Shown here one piece after another: positions 8,038 to 16,933 of a stretch of 64,000 bases of DNA. The notes under the pieces are model-generated. The model did no database searches, was not told where the DNA came from, and was given only the letters and a program-made list of their open reading frames with translations. Source of the stretch: Nocardioides sp. GY 10127 (GTDB lineage: Bacteria > Actinomycetota > Actinomycetes > Propionibacteriales > Nocardioidaceae); assembly GCF_004919085.1 (NCBI RefSeq), contig NZ_STGL01000008.1, positions 372,001 through 436,000 on the forward strand, in the 5' to 3' direction. Both the position numbers and the translations under genes were made by a program. Each line of letters opens with the position of its first letter. Position 1 is the first letter of the stretch.

Positions 8038-9117
8038 TCACCAGCCGGGGTGCTGGCCGTGCAGCGTGACGGCCCCGCCCCGCTCGCCGGCCGGGTGCAC
8101 CTCGCCCGCGACCCAGGCGTCGATGCCGTAACCCGCCAGGAGCGCCACAGCGGCCTCCACGGCGTCGGCCGGCAGCAGCGCCACCATGCCCACGCCGCAG
8201 TTGAGGGTCGCCTCGAGGTCGGGCTGGCTGACGCGACCCACCTTGCGGGTGAGGTCGAAGATCGGCGACGGCGTCCAGGTGGCGCGGTCGATCCGGGCCT
8301 CGAGCTCGACGGGCATGACCCGCTCGAGGTTCGCGGCCAGGCCGCCACCGGTGACGTGGGACATCGCGTGCACCTCGACGCTGCGCGCCAGGTCCAGGCA
8401 CGACTTGGCGTAGATGCGGGTCGGCTCGAGGAGCTCCTCGCCCAGCGTCCGCCCGAGCTCGGGGACGTCGCGGTCGAGCGCCCACCCGGCGCCGCCGGCC
8501 TCGGCCGGGCGCAGGAAGACGTGCCGGACCAGCGAGTAGCCGTTGGAGTGCAGGCCGGAGGCCGCCATCGCGAGCACCACGTCGCCGGGCCGCACCCGGG
8601 CCGGGCCGAGGAGGTCGTCCGCCTCGACGACGCCGGTGGTGGCACCCGCGACGTCGTACTCGTCGGGGGCCAGGAGGCCGGGGTGCTCGGCGGTCTCGCC
8701 GCCCACGAGGGCGCAGCCGGCGAGCGCGCAGCCCTCGGCGATGCCCTTGACGATGGCCGCGATCCGCTCGGGGACGACCCGGCCGGTGGCGATGTAGTCC
8801 GTCATGAACAGCGGCTCGGCGCCGCACACGACGAGGTCGTCCACGACCATGCCGACGAGGTCGTGGCCGATGGTGTCGTGGACGTCCATCGCCTGGGCGA
8901 TGGCGACCTTGGTGCCGACGCCGTCGGTGGAGGTCGCCAGCAGCGGCCGGGTGTACCGGGTGAGGGCCGAGGCGTCGAAGAGGCCGGCGAAGCCGCCCAG
9001 CCCGCCGATCATCTCGGGGCGCTTGGCCTTCTCCACCCACACCTTCATGAGCTCGATGGCCTTGTCGGCCGCCTCGATGTCGACGCCCGCCTGGGCGTAG
9101 GCGTTGGTCTCGGTCAC
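8038..9117 (-). CDS. purM: Phosphoribosylformylglycinamidine cyclo-ligase
   Basis: Catalyses ATP-dependent closure of FGAM to aminoimidazole ribonucleotide (AIR), the fifth step of purine synthesis. The 359-residue protein has the PurM signatures TSTDGVGTKVAIAQAM, GHDLVGMVVDDLVVCGAEPL and VGGETAEHPG, with MSHVTGGGLAANLERVMP in the C-terminal half. The start is GTG 9117, giving VTETNAYAQAGVDI as in homologues; the open frame continues upstream but that part has no family similarity. It lies 62 nt downstream of purF on the same strand, so the two probably form one transcript. Confidence 0.97.
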   Translation of the reverse strand: MTETNAYAQAGVDIEAADKAIELMKVWVEKAKRPEMIGGLGGFAGLFDASALTRYTRPLLATSTDGVGTKVAIAQAMDVHDTIGHDLVGMVVDDLVVCGAEPLFMTDYIATGRVVPERIAAIVKGIAEGCALAGCALVGGETAEHPGLLAPDEYDVAGATTGVVEADDLLGPARVRPGDVVLAMAASGLHSNGYSLVRHVFLRPAEAGGAGWALDRDVPELGRTLGEELLEPTRIYAKSCLDLARSVEVHAMSHVTGGGLAANLERVMPVELEARIDRATWTPSPIFDLTRKVGRVSQPDLEATLNCGVGMVALLPADAVEAAVALLAGYGIDAWVAGEVHPAGERGGAVTLHGQHPGW

Positions 9118-9179
9118 GTCACGAGCCTCTCGGGTCTTCGCTGCGTCTTCGCAGTGTTCGCGGGTGCGCGGGGCGCGGA

Positions 9180-10730
9180 TCAGGGGTTGTTCAGGACGGG
9201 CAGGGCCCGGCCGAGCGTGGGCGAGGAGAGGCTCTGCTCGAGCAGGTGCTTGCCGAGCTGGCTCTCCTCCGGGAGCTCCACCGGGTACTCGCCGGTGAAG
9301 CAGGCCGTGCAGAGCTGCCCCTGCTCGCGACCGGTGGCGGCGACCATCCCCTCCAGGGAGATGTAGCCGAGGCTGTCCGCCCCGACGCTGGCCGCGATCT
9401 CGTCGACGTCGAGGCCGTTGGCGATGAGCTCGGCCCGCGTCGCGAAGTCGATGCCGTAGAAGCACGGCCACTTCACCGGCGGCGAGGAGATGCGCACGTG
9501 CACCTCGAGGGCGCCGGCCTCCCGCAGCATCCGGATCTGGGCGCGCTGGGTGTTGCCGCGGACGATCGAGTCGTCCACCACCACCAGGCGCTTGCCGCGG
9601 ACCATGTGCTCCAGCGCGTTGAGCTTCAGCCGCAGGCCGAGCTGACGCAGGGTCTGGGACGGCTGGATGAACGTGCGGCCGACGTAGGCGTTCTTCACGA
9701 AGCCCTGGCCGAACGGGATGCCCGACTCCTCGGCGTAGCCCGCGGCGGCCGGGGTGCCGGACTCCGGGACGGGCATGACGAGGTCGGCCTCCACGGGGAA
9801 CTCGCGGGCCAGGAGGCGGCCCATCTCCACGCGGGCCTGGTGCACCGAGCGTCCGGCGATGGTGGCGTCCGGACGGGCCAGGTAGACGTACTCGAAGACG
9901 CAGCCCTTGGGCTCCGGCTGCGCGAAGGTGCGCGAGCGCAGGCCCGAGGAGTCGATGACGATCATCTCGCCGGGCTCGACCTCGCGGACGACGCTGGCGC
10001 CGATGGTCTTGAGGGCGGCGTCCTCGGAGGCCACGACCCAGCCGCGGTCGAGGCGGCCCAGCACGAGCGGGCGGATGCCCTGCGGGTCACGCGCCGCGAA
10101 GAGGGTGTCCTCGTTCATCCACACGAAGCAGTAGGCGCCGCGCAGCTGCGGGAGCACCTCCATCGCCCGGTCCTCCAGGCTGCTGTCCGGGTGGTGGGCC
10201 AGGAGCGCCGTCACCAGGCTGGTGTCGTTGGTGGCGGTCTCCTGCTGGCGGGAGTGCAGGTCGAGCTGGTCGGAGGGGTCCGGCAGCGCCTCGACGGCCT
10301 CCCGCAGCTCGTGGGTGTTGATCAGGTTGCCGTTGTGGCCGAGCGCCACCGAGCCGTCCGGCGTCGGCCGGAACGTCGGCTGCGCGTTCTGCCAGGTGCT
10401 CGCGCCGGTGGTGGAGTAGCGGCAGTGACCGATGGCCAGGTGCCCCTGGAGCGAGTCCAGCGTCGTCTCGTCGAAGGCCTGGGAGACGAGGCCCATGTCC
10501 TTGTAGACCAGGATCTGCCGGCCGTTGCTCACGGCGATGCCGGCGGACTCCTGGCCCCGGTGCTGGAGCGCGTACAGGCCGAAGTACGTCAGCTTCGCGA
10601 CGTCCTCGCCCGGCGCCCAGACGCCGAAGACGCCGCAGGCGTCCTGCGGTCCGGAGTCCTGCGGGTCGAGTGCGGCCGTGAGGCGGCCGTCCCCGCGTCG
10701 GACACGATGGCCTCGAGAGTCGTAGGGCAC
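9180..10730 (-). CDS. purF: Amidophosphoribosyltransferase
   Basis: First committed enzyme of purine synthesis: PRPP plus glutamine gives phosphoribosylamine. The 516-residue sequence has a propeptide ending at Cys 32 (DACGVFGVW), the Ntn-type nucleophile exposed by self-cleavage. The PRPP loop is RLVVVDDSIVRGNT. The cysteines of the B. subtilis-type Fe-S cluster are present (KGCVFEY, KWPCFYGID, LCTACFTGEYP). The GTG start at 10730 is preceded by TAGACT (10738-10743) with a 7-nt gap, which points to a leaderless mRNA. The much longer open frame upstream is a high-GC artefact. Confidence 0.97.
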   Translation of the reverse strand: MPYDSRGHRVRRGDGRLTAALDPQDSGPQDACGVFGVWAPGEDVAKLTYFGLYALQHRGQESAGIAVSNGRQILVYKDMGLVSQAFDETTLDSLQGHLAIGHCRYSTTGASTWQNAQPTFRPTPDGSVALGHNGNLINTHELREAVEALPDPSDQLDLHSRQQETATNDTSLVTALLAHHPDSSLEDRAMEVLPQLRGAYCFVWMNEDTLFAARDPQGIRPLVLGRLDRGWVVASEDAALKTIGASVVREVEPGEMIVIDSSGLRSRTFAQPEPKGCVFEYVYLARPDATIAGRSVHQARVEMGRLLAREFPVEADLVMPVPESGTPAAAGYAEESGIPFGQGFVKNAYVGRTFIQPSQTLRQLGLRLKLNALEHMVRGKRLVVVDDSIVRGNTQRAQIRMLREAGALEVHVRISSPPVKWPCFYGIDFATRAELIANGLDVDEIAASVGADSLGYISLEGMVAATGREQGQLCTACFTGEYPVELPEESQLGKHLLEQSLSSPTLGRALPVLNNP

Positions 10731-10737
10731 GGGCGTC

Positions 10738-10743
10738 AGTCTA
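10738..10743 (-). promoter_or_regulatory. Candidate -10 box of purF
   Basis: TAGACT on the complement, 7 nt before the GTG start, fits a leaderless purF transcript. Confidence 0.55.
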
Positions 10744-10890
10744 CGGGCCCGCGCGCGATATGCCGCCTCGGTGACCGCGGGCCCGCTCAGCCGGCCCCCG
10801 TCAGGTGTTCCGAGCCACGTCCTGCGTGGACTCCGGGACGGCCGGGGCACCTCGGGCCCTAGGATGGGCGCCGAACGGCAGGAGGGCCCA

Positions 10891-12720
10891 GTGACGCAGA
10901 GCCACGCGCAGTCCGAGCCTTTGCTGCCGGCGGACGAGATGCTCGACCTCGTCACCGAGGGCGTCACGCGCATCGCCGGGTTCGGCGTCGCCGCCATCGG
11001 CCTGGTCCGCGGCGACATGCTCCAGATCGTCTCCGTCGCGGGCAGCGAGGAGGCCAGGGGCGAGCTCCTGGGCACCTGCACCCCGCTCTCGATGGCGCTC
11101 GCGGACCTCGAGGGCGCGGACGAGTGGGGCGTCCTGCGCTTCAAGCCGCACGACCGGCTCGAGAGCGACACCTGGGGCTGGGTGCCCGACTTCACCCCGC
11201 TCGAGGGCGAGGACGCCTGGCACCCGCTGGACTCCCTCTCCGCCCCGCTGACCGGCCACGACGGCGAGCTCCTCGGGCTGCTCTTCATCGACCTGCCGGT
11301 GGACGGCCGCCGCCCCGGCCCCGAGCAGCAGCGGGTGCTCTCCGAGTACGCCGCCCAGGCCACCCACGCCGGCGTCCTTGCGCTCGAGCGGGCCGAGCTC
11401 ATGCAGCAGGTGCGCCTGGCCACGACGGCGCGCGAGATCGTCCGCAACGCGCCCGCCAACCGCGGTGTCCGGGAGACGCTGGAGCAGGTCACCGACGCCC
11501 TCGTCGAGGGCTTCCAGGCGGACGGCGTGACCCTCCAGGTCTTCGAGGGCGACGGCCACGACGGCGACGTCCTCCTCGGCGACACCGCCGGTGGCGTGGA
11601 CGCGGCCCTGGCCCGGGCCGGGGAGCGCTCCGCCCGCCAGGCGTGGGCCGAGCAGACCGTCGTCACCATGCGCATCGCCTCCCCCACCGCCGACACCCCG
11701 CTCCTGCGGCTGGTCGGCACCGGCGTCGAGCCCGTCCCGCGCGACGACCCGGCCCGCGACGCACCGACCCTCCCGGAGGACGCCGAGGCCGCGGCGCTCC
11801 GGGCGCACCTGCGCGAGTACGGCGTCGGCTCGGTGATGTTCGTGCCGATCGGCGCCGGCAGTGCCTGCCTCGGCGGCTTCGCGCTCCTGCGGCGCCCGGG
11901 CAGCCCGGAGTGGACCGCCGCCGAGACCGCCGCCGCGCTGGACATCGGCCACGACCTGGGCCGCGTCGTCCTCAACGCCCGCACCTTCGCCCGCGAGCAC
12001 GCCATGCTCGACGACCTGCGCGCCGTCGACCGCTACAAGGGCAACCTCATCGCGACCGTGTCCCACGAGCTGAAGAACCCGCTCGCGGCGATCACCGGGC
12101 ACCTGGAGATCCTCGAGGACGAGGACCTCCCGCGGCACGTGCAGACCAGCGTCCACTCCATCGGTCGGGCCGCCCGCCGGCTGGTGCGCGTCGTCGACGA
12201 CCTCCTTCTCCTGGGCCGCGTGGGCGACCCCGACTACCCGGTGGCCAGCCGCCCCGTCGACCTGCGCGCGCTCATGGACGACGTGTGGGCGATCAGCTCG
12301 GTGGGCGCCGTGCGCAAGCGGCTCGTCGTGGAGAACCAGCCGGGCACCGAGCCGGTCGTGGCGCAGGGCGATCCCGAGGAGCTCGAGCGGGTCCTCTCCA
12401 ACCTCGTCAGCAACGCCGTGAAGTACTCCGGCGAGGGCGGCCGGGTCTCCACCCGGCTGTTCACCGAGGGCAGCGAGTGCGTCGTGGAGATCATCGACAC
12501 CGGCCTCGGGATCGCCGAGGAGGACCGTGCCCGGCTGTTCACCGAGTTCTTCCGGTCGACCAACCCCGAGGCCCTCGCGCAGCCCGGCACCGGGCTGGGC
12601 CTGAGCATCGTCGCGCGGATCGTGGAGCGCCACCACGGTGCGATCGAGGTCGAGTCCGAGCTCGGGCAGGGCAGCACGTTCCGCGTCCGCCTGCCCTCCG
12701 CGCCGGCCCCGCGGCGCTGA
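10891..12720 (+). CDS. Orphan sensor histidine kinase with GAF-like domains
   Basis: A 609-residue cytoplasmic histidine kinase. The N-terminal half holds two GAF-like sensor regions (about 15-170 and 190-370), with the motif LLGLLFIDLPVDGRRPG. The kinase core has SHELKNPLAAITGH with the phosphorylated His 392, the N box LVSNAVKYSG, and PGTGLGLSIVARIVERHHG. No membrane helices are present. The GTG start at 10891 has GGAGGG at 10881-10886. It is divergent from purF and followed by a paralogous kinase; no response regulator is nearby, so the output is unknown. Confidence 0.93.
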   Translation: MTQSHAQSEPLLPADEMLDLVTEGVTRIAGFGVAAIGLVRGDMLQIVSVAGSEEARGELLGTCTPLSMALADLEGADEWGVLRFKPHDRLESDTWGWVPDFTPLEGEDAWHPLDSLSAPLTGHDGELLGLLFIDLPVDGRRPGPEQQRVLSEYAAQATHAGVLALERAELMQQVRLATTAREIVRNAPANRGVRETLEQVTDALVEGFQADGVTLQVFEGDGHDGDVLLGDTAGGVDAALARAGERSARQAWAEQTVVTMRIASPTADTPLLRLVGTGVEPVPRDDPARDAPTLPEDAEAAALRAHLREYGVGSVMFVPIGAGSACLGGFALLRRPGSPEWTAAETAAALDIGHDLGRVVLNARTFAREHAMLDDLRAVDRYKGNLIATVSHELKNPLAAITGHLEILEDEDLPRHVQTSVHSIGRAARRLVRVVDDLLLLGRVGDPDYPVASRPVDLRALMDDVWAISSVGAVRKRLVVENQPGTEPVVAQGDPEELERVLSNLVSNAVKYSGEGGRVSTRLFTEGSECVVEIIDTGLGIAEEDRARLFTEFFRSTNPEALAQPGTGLGLSIVARIVERHHGAIEVESELGQGSTFRVRLPSAPAPRR

Positions 12721-12930
12721 CGCCGGCCTCTCCCGCCCTCTACCGGCCGCTGTCGCACCGCAGGACGCCCGGCCGACTAGACCGCTGGGGCCGTCCGGCA
12801 CCGCCTGCGCGGACCGCCGCGCGCCCTCTGGCCAGCGGTTCCGCAGACCTTCAGGAATGCACAGGTGTTCAGGACCTGCTGGGTCGGGTGAACCCTTAAC
12901 CTTGCGCCGACTCCTCCCCCAAGGCCTGAC

Positions 12931-14841
12931 GTGACCCAGCACTCGCTCCGCGCGGAATCCGTCCCGACCCCCGGCCCGACCGACCGGACGTCCACGACGG
13001 TCACCCCCGCGCGCCCCGAGGACCGCCCCGCTCCCCCGGCCCGGCGCCCCGTCACCCGCCGGCCCGACCTGGTGGTCACGCTCCACGACGTCGCCCAGGC
13101 CGTCGCGACCCGCGCCGGCTTCGTGACCGCCGCGGTCAGCCTGTTCCGCGGGTCCGAGGAGCTCGAGTTCGTCACGATCGCGGGGGACCCCGACGCCCAG
13201 GCGGCGCTCCAGGGCGACGTCACGCCGACCGCGGAGATCCTCGGCATGCTGGCCCAGGCGGAGGACTGGGGCCCCCTGCGCTTCGTGCCGCACGAGCGCG
13301 CGCTCCAGTACGCCGACCACGTGTGGACCGCCGACGAGGACGAGCCGCTCGACGAGGGCGCCTGGCACCCCTACGACCTGCTCATGGCGCCGGTGCGCGA
13401 CGAGCGCGGGACGCTGGTCGGCCTGCTGTGGCTCGACCGCCCCGTCGACGGCCGACGCCCCGGGCGCCGGCGCCGGGTCGTGATCGAGACCCACGTCAAC
13501 CGCGCCGTCCGGGCCCTGGCCCAGGCGGTCGAGCGCGAGCACCTGACCGAGTCCGTCCGGCTGGCAGGCGCGACCCGCCGCGTCGTCCGGACCGTCGCCC
13601 ACTCCGAGCAGCGGCTCGACCAGCTCGTGCGCACCGTCCAGGAGACCGTGCGCGACGGGTTCGGCGTCGACGAGGTGCACGTCGCGCTGGACGAGGGCGA
13701 GGTCCCGCTCGAGCCCGGCATGGTGGTGGAGGCGGAGGGCCACGCCCACCACCACGGGTACGCCCGCGCCGCCGGCCCCGCGTGCACCTGGACGACCGAC
13801 CGCACCGCCGCCCTGCTCGACGAGGTCGCCGCCCGGTGCTGGCGCGCGCAGCGCGTCGCGATCTGCTCTCCGCAGCGCACGGCCCCCGGCCTGCTCAGCG
13901 GCCCCGAGCACACCGCCCTGGTCCGGACGCTGGAGGAGAAGGGCGCCGCGTCCCTGCTGCTCGCCCCCATCGGCGGCGGCGGGGAGGTGCTGGGCCACGT
14001 CGTGCTGGTCCGGCACACGAGGGAGGACTGGAGCGACGAGGAGGCGGACGCGGCCCTCGACATCGGCCACGACCTCGGCCGTGCCGTCCTCAACCACCGC
14101 CTGCGGCTGCGCGAGGCGGAGCTGGCCCGCTACCGCCAGCAGGTCGTCCGCACGATGGCGCACGAGCTGAAGAACCCGCTCGCCGCCGTGAGCGGGTTCG
14201 GCGTCGTCATGGGCGACCTCGTCGACGACGCCCGCCCGATGTTGCCCACCGCGATCGCCGACCAGCTGGTCCGCTCGCTGGCGGGCATCGACCGGGCCTC
14301 CGAGCGGCTCACCGGGATCGTCGGGGACCTGCTCGCCCTGGCCCGGCTGCAGCAGGCGCCCGAGCCGGCGCAGCTCGAGCCGGTGGACCTCACGGCGGTC
14401 GTCGCCGAGGTCCTCACGGTCATGGCCGGGCAGGCGCTGCCCCGCGACGTCCGCCTGGCCAGCGAGGGCCCCGACGGCGAGGTGCTCGTGCGGGCCGAGC
14501 GGGACGACCTCGTCACCCTCGTCACCAACCTCGTCGGCAACGCGGTGAAGTACTCCCACGACGGCGGGCAGGTGCGGGTGCGGCTCACCGCCACGGAGGA
14601 CGACGAGCCGAGCGTCGCCCTGTCGGTGAGCGACGACGGCATCGGCATCCCCGAGGCGGACCGGCTCCGCCTGTTCGAGGAGTTCTTCCGCTCCAGCGAC
14701 CCCGTGGCGGCCGACCGCCCCGGCTCCGGCCTCGGCCTGGCGATCGTCCGGCGCACCGCCGAGCGCTACGGCGGGGTCGTGGACGTCGCCTCGACCCTCG
14801 GCCGGGGCAGCACCTTCACCGTGGCGCTGCCCGGGGGCTGA
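12931..14841 (+). CDS. Orphan sensor histidine kinase, paralogue of the preceding gene
   Basis: A 636-residue kinase with the same architecture as its neighbour and clear sequence similarity throughout: shared VDGRRPG after the first GAF-like region, ALDIGHDLGR before the kinase core, then HELKNPLAAV (His 411), LVGNAVKYSH and LGLAIVRRTAERYGG. It differs by a proline- and threonine-rich start and a His-rich stretch (EGHAHHHGYA) in the second sensor region. The start is GTG 12931 after a CCCAAGG stretch. Tandem duplication is inferred from the 210-nt spacing and matching domain order. The ligand is unknown. Confidence 0.92.
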   Translation: MTQHSLRAESVPTPGPTDRTSTTVTPARPEDRPAPPARRPVTRRPDLVVTLHDVAQAVATRAGFVTAAVSLFRGSEELEFVTIAGDPDAQAALQGDVTPTAEILGMLAQAEDWGPLRFVPHERALQYADHVWTADEDEPLDEGAWHPYDLLMAPVRDERGTLVGLLWLDRPVDGRRPGRRRRVVIETHVNRAVRALAQAVEREHLTESVRLAGATRRVVRTVAHSEQRLDQLVRTVQETVRDGFGVDEVHVALDEGEVPLEPGMVVEAEGHAHHHGYARAAGPACTWTTDRTAALLDEVAARCWRAQRVAICSPQRTAPGLLSGPEHTALVRTLEEKGAASLLLAPIGGGGEVLGHVVLVRHTREDWSDEEADAALDIGHDLGRAVLNHRLRLREAELARYRQQVVRTMAHELKNPLAAVSGFGVVMGDLVDDARPMLPTAIADQLVRSLAGIDRASERLTGIVGDLLALARLQQAPEPAQLEPVDLTAVVAEVLTVMAGQALPRDVRLASEGPDGEVLVRAERDDLVTLVTNLVGNAVKYSHDGGQVRVRLTATEDDEPSVALSVSDDGIGIPEADRLRLFEEFFRSSDPVAADRPGSGLGLAIVRRTAERYGGVVDVASTLGRGSTFTVALPGG

Positions 14842-14857
14842 GCGCCCCGCAGGTGGC

Positions 14858-16225
14858 TCAGGCCCCGCCGAGGCGCGAGAGCAGCAGCGTCTCTGCGACG
14901 AGGACGCGCTCGAACTCGGCCAGGTGCAGGCCCTCGTTCGCGCCGTGCGCGCGGGTGTCCGGGTCCTCGACACCGGTGACCAGCACGCTGGCGGCCGGGA
15001 ACGACTCGAGGAACTCGGCGATGAACGGGATCGAGCCGCCCACGCCCATGTCGACCGGCTCGGTGCCGTCCCAGGCGTCGGTGAAGGCGCTGCGGGCGAC
15101 GTCGTAGTGCGGGCCGGTGGCGTCGATGGCGGTGGCCTCGCCGGTGTCGACGGTGCGCATCGAGAGGGTCGCACCCCAGGGGACGTGCTTCTCCAGGTGC
15201 GCCCGCAGGCACGCCTCGGCGTTGGCGGTGGTGTCGCCGGGGGCGATCCGCATCGAGATCCGGGCGCGGGCGGCGGGGACGAGGGTGTTGGAGGCGCCGT
15301 CCACCTTCGGGGCGTCCAGGCCGGTGATGCTGAGGGCGGGCTTGGTCCACAGCCGCTCGACGGCCGAGCCGCTGCCGATCCACTCCAGGCCCGGGGCGGC
15401 GCCGGACTCGGCGCGCAGCCGCTCCTCGGGGTAGTCGACGTCGGCCGCGGGGCCGGAGTGCAGGCCCTCGACGGCGACGTCGCCGGCGTCCGTGTGCAGG
15501 GAGGCGATGAGGCGCGAGAGCGCGATGAGGGCGTCGGGCGCGAGGCCGCCCCACATGCCGGAGTGCACCGCGTGGGTGAGGGTGCGCACCTCCACGTCGA
15601 GCCGGACGAGGCCGCGCAGGCTCGTGGTGAGCGCGGGGATGCCGATGTCCCAGTTGCCGGAGTCGGCGATGACGATGACGTCGGCCTGGAGCCGGTCCTT
15701 GTACGTGGCCAGCAGGTCGGGCAGGGTCTCGGAGCCGAGCTCCTCCTCGCCCTCGATGAACATGGTGACGTTGACCGGCAGGTCGTCGCCGAGCGCGCGG
15801 ATCGCGCCGAGGTGGGCCGCGATGCCGGCCTTGTCGTCGGCGGCGCCGCGGGCGTACAGGCGGCCGTCGCGCTCGGTGGGGACGAACGGCGGGGTGTCCC
15901 AGTCGGCGTGGTCGTTCTCGGGCTGCACGTCGTGGTGGGCGTAGAGCAGGACGGTGGGAGCACCCTCGACCGTCGTCCTCTTGTGCGCGAGGACGGCGGG
16001 GAAGCCACCCTCGTGGGAGACGATCTCGGCGTCGAAGCCCTCGGCGGCGAACAGCGCGCGCACGGCCTCGGCGGAGCGGTCGACCTCGCCGCGGCGGGCC
16101 GGGTCGGCGCCGACGGACTCGATCTTCACCAGGTCCTCGAGGTCGCTGCGGATGCCGGGCAGGATCGCTGCCACCTTCTCGCGGGCGGCCTCCGTGGTCA
16201 GGGGGGTGGTCTGAGGGGTGCTCAT
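14858..16225 (-). CDS. M20 family metallo-dipeptidase
   Basis: A cytosolic di-zinc peptidase of 455 residues, of the M20 dipeptidase type. Metal-site motifs are LLYAHHDVQP, GRLYARGAADDKAG (the bridging Asp) and EGEEELGS (catalytic Glu-Glu). The dimerisation or lid domain lies between about 190 and 310, with HAVHSGMWGG. The C-terminal HGANEGLHLAEFERVL carries the last metal ligand. The ATG at 16225 is preceded by TAGGTT with a 6-nt gap (leaderless pattern). It is convergent with the second kinase, with only 16 nt between stop codons. Substrate range is unknown. Confidence 0.93.
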   Translation of the reverse strand: MSTPQTTPLTTEAAREKVAAILPGIRSDLEDLVKIESVGADPARRGEVDRSAEAVRALFAAEGFDAEIVSHEGGFPAVLAHKRTTVEGAPTVLLYAHHDVQPENDHADWDTPPFVPTERDGRLYARGAADDKAGIAAHLGAIRALGDDLPVNVTMFIEGEEELGSETLPDLLATYKDRLQADVIVIADSGNWDIGIPALTTSLRGLVRLDVEVRTLTHAVHSGMWGGLAPDALIALSRLIASLHTDAGDVAVEGLHSGPAADVDYPEERLRAESGAAPGLEWIGSGSAVERLWTKPALSITGLDAPKVDGASNTLVPAARARISMRIAPGDTTANAEACLRAHLEKHVPWGATLSMRTVDTGEATAIDATGPHYDVARSAFTDAWDGTEPVDMGVGGSIPFIAEFLESFPAASVLVTGVEDPDTRAHGANEGLHLAEFERVLVAETLLLSRLGGA

Positions 16226-16278
16226 GGGGCCAACCTAGCCGCCCGCGTCCTCGGTCCCCCGGCGCCCGTCGCCGGCCG

Positions 16279-16309
16279 CCGGTTGCCGGTTGCCGGTTGC
16301 CGGTTGCCG
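16279..16309. repeat. Heptanucleotide tandem repeat CCGGTTG
   Basis: Four perfect head-to-tail copies of CCGGTTG followed by CCG. The 7-bp period is non-coding and likely prone to slippage. It abuts the hairpin pair. Confidence 0.9.
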
Positions 16310-16310
16310 T

Positions 16311-16421
16311 GGACGTCATACGAACCGGCCCTGGGGCACACCGCCTCGTATGACGTCCCGCGCCCCCTCGGTCGGACGTCATACGAACCGGCCCTACGAA
16401 GCCACCGTTCGTATGACGTCC
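16311..16421. repeat. Two tandem hairpins of one family
   Basis: Hairpin 1: GGACGTCATACGA (16311-16323) pairs perfectly with 16346-16358. Hairpin 2: GGACGTCATACGAA (16374-16387) pairs perfectly with 16408-16421. Both loops begin with (A)CCGGCCCT, so the copies share loop as well as stem sequence. They lie between divergent genes. Confidence 0.9.
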
Positions 16422-16555
16422 CACATGCGGCGGTGCCCCACCAACCGAAGCCGGCAGCCGAACCGTTGCCCACACACCGCCCACCAGTCCCCCCGGCCAC
16501 CCCTCCGCCGGAGGCAGCGACCGTGGCGGCCTGAGCGCCGCCTACGATCGAGGAC

Positions 16556-16915
16556 GTGCCTGCCCGACTCCGCCGCGCCCCGATCGAGGACGTCCGCGCG
16601 GCCCTGGCCGCCGTGGAGGGCGGGACGGCGCAGAAGTCCGACCTCAAGCTGCTCGTGAAGCACTACCTGGCCACGCTCGAGGACAAGGCTCCGGGCCACT
16701 CGGTGGAGGTCCGCGTGCCGCCGTTCGCGGCGGTGCAGTGCATCCCCGGGGTCCGACACACGCGCGGGACGCCGCCGGCGGTCGTCGAGACCGACGGCGC
16801 CACCTTCATCGGCCTCGCCACCGGTGCGCTGAGCTGGGCCGAGGCCCGGGAGTCCGGCAAGGTCTCCGCGTCGGGCGAGCGCACCGACCTCTCGCCGTAC
16901 CTTCCGCTGCACTGA
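16556..16915 (+). CDS. Sterol carrier-like family protein, 119 aa
   Basis: A small soluble protein resembling the actinobacterial SCP-like family (SCP_3) found near purF. Recognisable parts are KLLVKHYLATLEDKAPGHSVEVRVPPF, split by a short turn, then ETDGATFIGLATGALSWAEA, the beta-sheet and final helix of the lipid-binding fold. Start GTG 16556 lies 7 nt after TACGAT, suiting a leaderless mRNA. A role in lipid or hydrophobic ligand handling is known only by family name; nothing here shows the ligand. Confidence 0.85.
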   Translation: MPARLRRAPIEDVRAALAAVEGGTAQKSDLKLLVKHYLATLEDKAPGHSVEVRVPPFAAVQCIPGVRHTRGTPPAVVETDGATFIGLATGALSWAEARESGKVSASGERTDLSPYLPLH

Positions 16916-16933
16916 CGCCCCCGGGGGGCTGGG

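Larger units (their letters stand above)
16226..16555. other. 330-bp intergenic region without a gene
   Basis: It holds the leaderless promoter of the dipeptidase (TAGGTT on the complement, 16232-16237), a heptamer tandem repeat, two hairpins of one family, and TACGAT (16543-16548) serving the sterol-carrier-like gene. No coding sequence is supported. Confidence 0.6.

Noticed and set aside
9180..12005. 941-residue open frame including purF
   Set aside because: Residues beyond the PurF propeptide are the antisense shadow of the kinase gene; a promoter-like TAGACT and GTG at 10730 mark the start.
10801..16008. 1,735-residue minus-strand open frame
   Set aside because: It is the antisense of two histidine kinases and the wrong frame of the dipeptidase, with low-complexity Arg/Pro/Ala text. 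High-GC DNA produces such frames.
16311..16421. Bidirectional terminator
   Set aside because: The flanking genes are divergent, so no transcript ends here.
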